64,000 nucleotides of DNA, taken from contig NC_058523.1 of NCBI RefSeq assembly GCF_904849725.1, positions 174,264,689 to 174,328,688 of the forward strand. Reading direction: 5' to 3'. The notes under the pieces were generated by a model. It was not told the DNA's origin. It made no database searches and saw only the letters and a program-made list of their open reading frames with translations. This stretch comes from Hordeum vulgare subsp. vulgare. Its lineage: Eukaryota > Streptophyta > Magnoliopsida > Poales > Poaceae. A program made the translations under genes and the position numbers. Shown here piece after piece: positions 59,512-64,000 of the stretch (positions are counted from its first letter, which is position 1; every line of letters starts with the position of its first letter).

Positions 59512-61034
59512 TGATGACCCACAAGTATAGGGGATCAATCGTAGTCCTTTCGATAAGTAAGAGTGTCGAACCCAACAAGGAGCAAAAGGATCTGAAAAGT
59601 GGTTTTCAGCAAGGAAATATCTGCAAGCACTGAAATTGTCGGTAATAAGTGATTGTGTGGTGAGAAGATTTGTAGCAAGCAACAAGTAACAAAAGTAGCA
59701 ACGGTGCAGCAAAGTGGCCCAATCCCTTTTGTAGCAAGGGACAAGCCTGGACAAAGTCTTATAGGAGGAAAAACGCTCCCGAGGACACACGGGAATTTCT
59801 GTCATGCTAGTTTCATCATGTTCATATGATTCACGTTCGTTACTTTGATAGTTTGATATGTGGGTGGACCGGCGCTTCGGTACTACCCTTACATGGACAA
59901 GCATACCACTTATGATTAACCCCTCTCACAAGGATCCGCAACTACGAAAGAAGAATTAAGACAAAGTTTAACCATAGCATTAAACTAGTGGATACAAATC
60001 AGCCCCTTACGAAGCAACGCATAAACTAGGGTTTAAGCTTCTGTCACTCTAGCAACCCATCGTCTACTTACTACTTCCCAATGCCTTCCTCTAGGCCCAA
60101 ATAATGGTGAAATGTTATGTAGTCGATGTTCACATAACACCACTAGAGGAAAAACAACATACAACATATCAAATTACCGAACGAATACCAAATTCACATG
60201 ACTACTATTAGCATGACTTATCCCATGTCCTCAGGAACAAATGTAACTACTCACAAAGCATAATCATATTCATGACCAGAGAGGTAACGAGTAGCATCAA
60301 GGATCTGAACATAAACTCTTCCACCAATTAATCCAACTAGCATCAACTACAAAGAGTAATCAACACTACTAGCAACCTTACAAGTACCAATCGGAGTCGT
60401 GAGACGGAGATTGGTTACAAGTGATGAACTATGGTTTGGAGATGAGATGGTGCTGATGAAGATGTTGATGGTGATGACTCCCCTCCGATGAGAGGAGTGT
60501 TGGTGATGACGATGGCGATGATTCCCCCCCCCCCCCGAGAGGGAAGTTTCCCTGCAGGATCGTCCTGCTGGAGCTCTAGATTGGTTCTGCTCAAGTTCCA
60601 CCTCGTGGCGGCGGCAAATCCACGAAAAAGCTCCACCCCGATTTTTTATGGATGAAACCCTTCATATAGCAAAAGAGGGGGGCCAGTGGGCCAGTGGGCT
60701 GCCCACAAGCCCTCATGGCGCGGCCTAGGGGATGGTCGCGTCGTGCAGGCTTGTGGGCACCCCCTGGTGCCCCTCTAGCACTTCTTCGGCCCAGTATTTT
60801 TGATAAATCGGGTAAAAATCCTCGTTGATTTTTACGGCGTTTGGAGTTGCGCAGAATATGTATCTCAACTTGGTCCACTTTCAGGCCATAATTCTAGTTG
60901 CCGGTATTCTCCCTCTTCATGTAAACCTTGCAAAATAAGAGAGAAAAGGCATAAGAATTGTACCTTGAAATGAAATAACAGCCAAAGAAGCGATAAATAT
61001 CAACATGAAAACATGATACAAAATGGACGTATCA
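59512..61034 (-). repeat. 5' LTR of the WHAM-like element
   Basis: Plus reading TGATGACCCACAAGTATAGG to GGACGTATCA; contains a C-run at about 60524-60537. Very similar to 50880-52399. Confidence 0.93.
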
Positions 61035-61039
61035 GGATC

Positions 61040-62640
61040 CTATCTCGGATTTCATAGCCTCAAGCCATTTGTTGGAATCCAGGCCCGCCATTGCTTCTTC
61101 ATAGTTTGAAGGTTCACCATTGTCTAACAACATGACTTCCATCACAGGGTTGCCGTACCACTCTCGTGAGGATCGTACCCTTGTGGACCTTCGTGGTTCA
61201 GTAGCAACTTGATCCGAAGCTTCATGATCATCATCATTAACTTCCTCTCCATTTGGCGTAGGCGGCACAGGAACAATTTCCCGCGCTGTGATACTCTCCG
61301 GTTCGAGAGGGGGTTTAATTACCTCATCAAGTTCTACTTTCCTCCCACTTACTTCTTTCGAGAGAAACTCTTTCTCTAGAAAGGATCCGTTCTTGGCAAC
61401 AAAGGTTTTACCTTCGGATCTAAGATAGAAGGTATACCCAATAGTTTCCTTAGGGTATCCTATGAATACGCATTTCTCCGCTTTGGGTTTGAGCTTTTCT
61501 GGTTGAAGTTTCTTCACATAAGCATCGCAGCCCCAAACTATTAGAAGCAACAACTTAGGTTTCTTGCCAAACCATAGTTCATACAGTGTCGTCTCAACGG
61601 ATTTAGACGGTGCCCTATTTAAAGTGAATGCTGCAGTTTCCAATGCGTATCCCAAAAATGATAGCGGTAAGTCGATAAGAGACATCATAGATCGTACCAT
61701 ATCCAATAAAGTCCGATTACGACGTTCAGACACTACGTTACGTTGCAGTGTGCCAGGCGGCGTCAGTTGTGAAAGAATTCCACACTTCCTTAGGTGTGTG
61801 CCAAACTTGTGACTCAAATATTCTCCTCCAGGATCAGATCATAGACACTTTATTTTTCTGTCACGTTGATTCTCAACCTCACTCTGAAATTGCTTGAACT
61901 TTTCAAACGTCTTAGATTTGTGCTTCATCAAGTAGATATACCCATACCTACTCTAATCATCGGTGAGAGTGAGAACATAACGACAGCCACCGCGAGCTTC
62001 AACGTTCATTGGACCACACACATCAGTATGTATTATTTCCAATAAGTCGGTTGCTCTCTCCATTATTCCTAAGAATGGAGTCTTAGTCATCTTGCCCATG
62101 AGGCACGGTTCGCATGTGTCAAATGATTCAAAGTCAAGAGACTCTAATAGTCCATCAGTATGGAGCTTCTTCATGCGCTTAACACCGATATGACCAAGGC
62201 GACAGTGCCACAAGTATGTGGGACTATCATTATCAACTTTACATCTTTTGGTACTCACACTATTAATATGTGTAACATCACGATCGAGATTCATCAAGAA
62301 TAAACCATTCACGAGCGAAGCATGTCCATAAAACATATCAATCATATGAATAGAACAATCATTATTCTCTGACTTAAATGAGTAGCCGTCTCGCATTAAG
62401 AAATACCTTGATACAATATTCGTGCTCAAAGCTGGTACTAAATAACAATTATTATGGTTTAAAACTAATCTCGACGGTAGATGTACAGGCAGCGTGCCGA
62501 CGGCGATCACATTGACCTTGGAGCCATTCCAGAGGCGCATCGTCACCTCGTCCTTGGCCAGTCTCCGCTTATGCCGCAGTTCCTGCTTTGAGTTGCAAAT
62601 ATGAGCAACATCACCAGTATCAAATACCCAGGAGCTACTA
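61040..62640 (-). pseudogene. pol: Integrase and start of RT of the Angela-like pol
   Basis: Protease remnant SSSWVFDTGDVAHIC (Asp-Thr-Gly present, near 62640-62600). Copia integrase zinc domain LWHCRLGHIGVKRMKKLH...CEPCLMGK near 62215-62090, first catalytic Asp in IHTDVCGPM near 62030. Stops follow LTDD at about 61953 and in IKCL near 61845, just before SDPGGEYLS (second Asp). Glu region VSERRNRTLLDMVRSMM near 61735-61690. RT begins near 61090 (NYEEAMAGLDSNKWLEAMKSE) and is cut by the WHAM-like element; removing it restores the frame at 50874. Confidence 0.87.
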
Positions 62641-63530
62641 CGAGCACTGGTAAGTTACACATCAATAACTAGTATATTATATATACCTTTAACATTGCCG
62701 GCCCTCTTGTCCGCTAAGTACTTGGGGCAGTTCCACTTCTAGTGACCTTTTCCCTTGCAGTAGAAGCACTTAGTCTCAGGCTTGGGTCCATTCTTTTTCT
62801 TCTTCCCGGTATCTGGCTTACCGGGCGCGGCAATGGCTTTGCCGTCTTTCTTGAAGTTCTTCTTACCCTTGCCCTTCTTGAAACTGGTGGTCTTGTTGAC
62901 CATCAACATTTGATGCTCTTTCTTGATTTCTAGTTCTGCAGATTTCAGCATCGAGTTCAACTCGGGAATGGTCTTGTCCATCCCTTGCATGTTGTAGTTC
63001 AGAACAAAACCCTTTTAGCTTGGTGGGAGAGACTGGAGGATTCTGTCAATTACAGCGTCATCCGGAAGTTTGACTCCAAGCGAAGTTAGACGACCGTCTA
63101 ACCCAGACATTCTGAGTATATGCTCACTAACAGAACTGTTCTCCTCCATCTTACAGCTAAAGAATTTGTCGAAGGCTTCATATCTCTGGACACGGGCATG
63201 AGCTTGAAAAACTAGTTTGAACTCCTGGAACATCTCATATGCTCCGTGTTGCTCAAAACGCCTTTGGAGCCCCGTTTCCAAACTGTATAACATTCCACAC
63301 CTAACAGGAGAGTAGTCATCACTCTGCGTCTGCAAGACGTTCTGAATGTCCTAGGGCACTGCGGGAGCAGGAGGGTCACCTAGCAGTGCATTAAGGACAT
63401 ACGCCTTCTTAGCTGCTTCGAGGATGAGCTTCAAGTTGCGGACCCAGTCCGCATAGTTGCTACCATCATCTTTCAGGTTCTTTTTCTCTAGGGATGCGTT
63501 GAAATTGAGGTTGACAGGTGCGTTGGCCAT
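62641..63530 (-). pseudogene. gag: gag of the Angela-like element
   Basis: ATG 63530 (MANAPVNLNFN...). Copia Gag motifs: NYADWVRNLKLILEAAKK near 63455, LDGRLTSLGVKLPDDAVIDRI near 63090-63035. Basic KKGKGKKNFKK precedes a CCHC knuckle, CFYCKGKGH-x3-NC near 62765-62727, in which a TAG (62739-62741) follows the His. Other in-frame stops are at 63351-63353 and 63015-63017. Confidence 0.88.
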
Positions 63531-64000
63531 TGGATCTACAATATTTGTAAAGACAATTACAACTTTTAGACTAAGTTCATGACAATTAAGTTCATGTAAT
63601 CAAATTAAGTATGAACTTCCACTTAAATCGACATCCCTCTAGTCATCTAAGTGATACATGATCCATGTTGACTAACCTGTGTCCAATCATCACGTGAGAC
63701 GGACTAGTCGTCATGGTGAGCAACTTCATGATGATCGTATTCAACCATACAACTCATGTTCGACCTTTCGGTCTCTTGTATTCGAGGTCATGTATGTACA
63801 TGTTAAGCTCGTCGAGTCAACCTAAGTGTTTCGCGTGTGTAAATCTGGCTTACACCTGTTGTATGCGAACGTTAGAATCTATCACACCCGATCATCACGC
63901 GGTGCTTCGAAACAACGATCCTTTGCAACGGTGCACACTTAGGCGAATACGTTCTTGAAATTTTTATGAGGGATCATCTTATTATTCTACCGTCGTTGTA
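63531..64000 (-). other. Leader (5' untranslated region) of the Angela-like element, cut by the window edge
   Basis: Non-coding. Long leaders between the 5' LTR and gag are usual in BARE1/Angela elements. The LTR and PBS lie beyond 64000. Confidence 0.75.

Larger units (their letters stand above)
50880..61034 (-). mobile_element. WHAM-like Athila-lineage gypsy element, complete but decayed
   Basis: A 10,155-bp element with LTRs 50880-52399 and 59512-61034, perfect TSD GGATC (50875-50879 and 61035-61039), a tRNA-Asp-type PBS, a polypurine tract, gag, protease, RT, RNase H, integrase and an extra 3' frame. It sits inside the RT reading frame of the Angela-like element. It belongs to the same family as the solo LTR at 38349-39870. 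Confidence 0.92.
40393..64000 (-). mobile_element. Angela/BARE1-like Ty1/copia element, partial, with two nested insertions
   Basis: Minus-strand copia element: 3' LTR 40393-49348 (split), polypurine tract, RNase H and RT (49381-50874), RT start and integrase after the nested element (61040-62640), gag (about 62640-63530), then a long leader to the window edge. The 5' LTR is outside the window, so its TSD cannot be tested (left five bases are GGTTT). Integrase before RT is the Ty1/copia order. Several in-frame stops make it inactive. Confidence 0.9.

Noticed and set aside
63713..63958. Plus-strand 81-codon frame
   Set aside because: It is antisense to the leader of the Angela-like element and has no domain or conservation signal.

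Overview
The window looks like intergenic DNA from a large grass genome, most likely a Triticeae species (wheat, barley, rye or Aegilops). That reading rests on recognisable LTR-retrotransposon families: Angela/BARE1-like, Maximus/SIRE-like, WHAM/Sabrina-like Athila, Tat-lineage and Tekay/Del-like elements. I see no host protein gene, tRNA, rRNA or CRISPR. Essentially everything is LTR retrotransposon inserted into LTR retrotransposon, up to three levels deep. Family names come from memory of termini and protein motifs and are less certain than the structural calls (LTR pairs, target-site duplications or TSDs, primer-binding sites, domains), which can be read directly.

Layout. (1) 1-1531 is an old Angela-like LTR cut by the window edge, followed by about 1 kb of unassigned AT-rich DNA. 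(2) 2516-2985 continues at 34378-35380 as one Maximus-like LTR on the minus strand. It is split by a non-autonomous gypsy-type element, 2986-34377, with TGTCGG...CCGACA termini. (3) That element is itself split twice: by a Tat-lineage Ty3/gypsy element at 4601-18045 (TSD CTGAG) and by a Tekay/Del-like chromovirus with 4-kb LTRs at 19526-33440 (TSD GGTAC). (4) 35381-40392 is decayed Maximus-like interior carrying a solo WHAM-like LTR at 38349-39870 (TSD GGGAT). (5) From 40393 to the right edge lies a minus-strand Angela/BARE1-like copia element. Its 3' LTR holds a Sabrina-like element at 41611-48830 (TSD ATGTT), and its reverse-transcriptase reading frame holds a WHAM-like Athila element at 50880-61034 (TSD GGATC). 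Its 5' LTR lies beyond the window.

All gag-pol genes are broken by stops or frameshifts. The exception in quality is a seven-exon gene on the strand opposite to gag-pol in the Tat element (16401 down to 13011). Its exons join in one continuous frame of about 875 codons with a single internal stop, it has its own upstream TATA box, and it carries a domain resembling the Pfam 'putative gypsy type transposon' family. A 14-unit, 71-bp tandem array sits exactly where it converges with gag-pol. The non-autonomous host element has an analogous antisense TATA box and an Arg/Gly-rich reading frame. These antisense genes are the most interesting biology here; I found nothing I would call a wholly new system.
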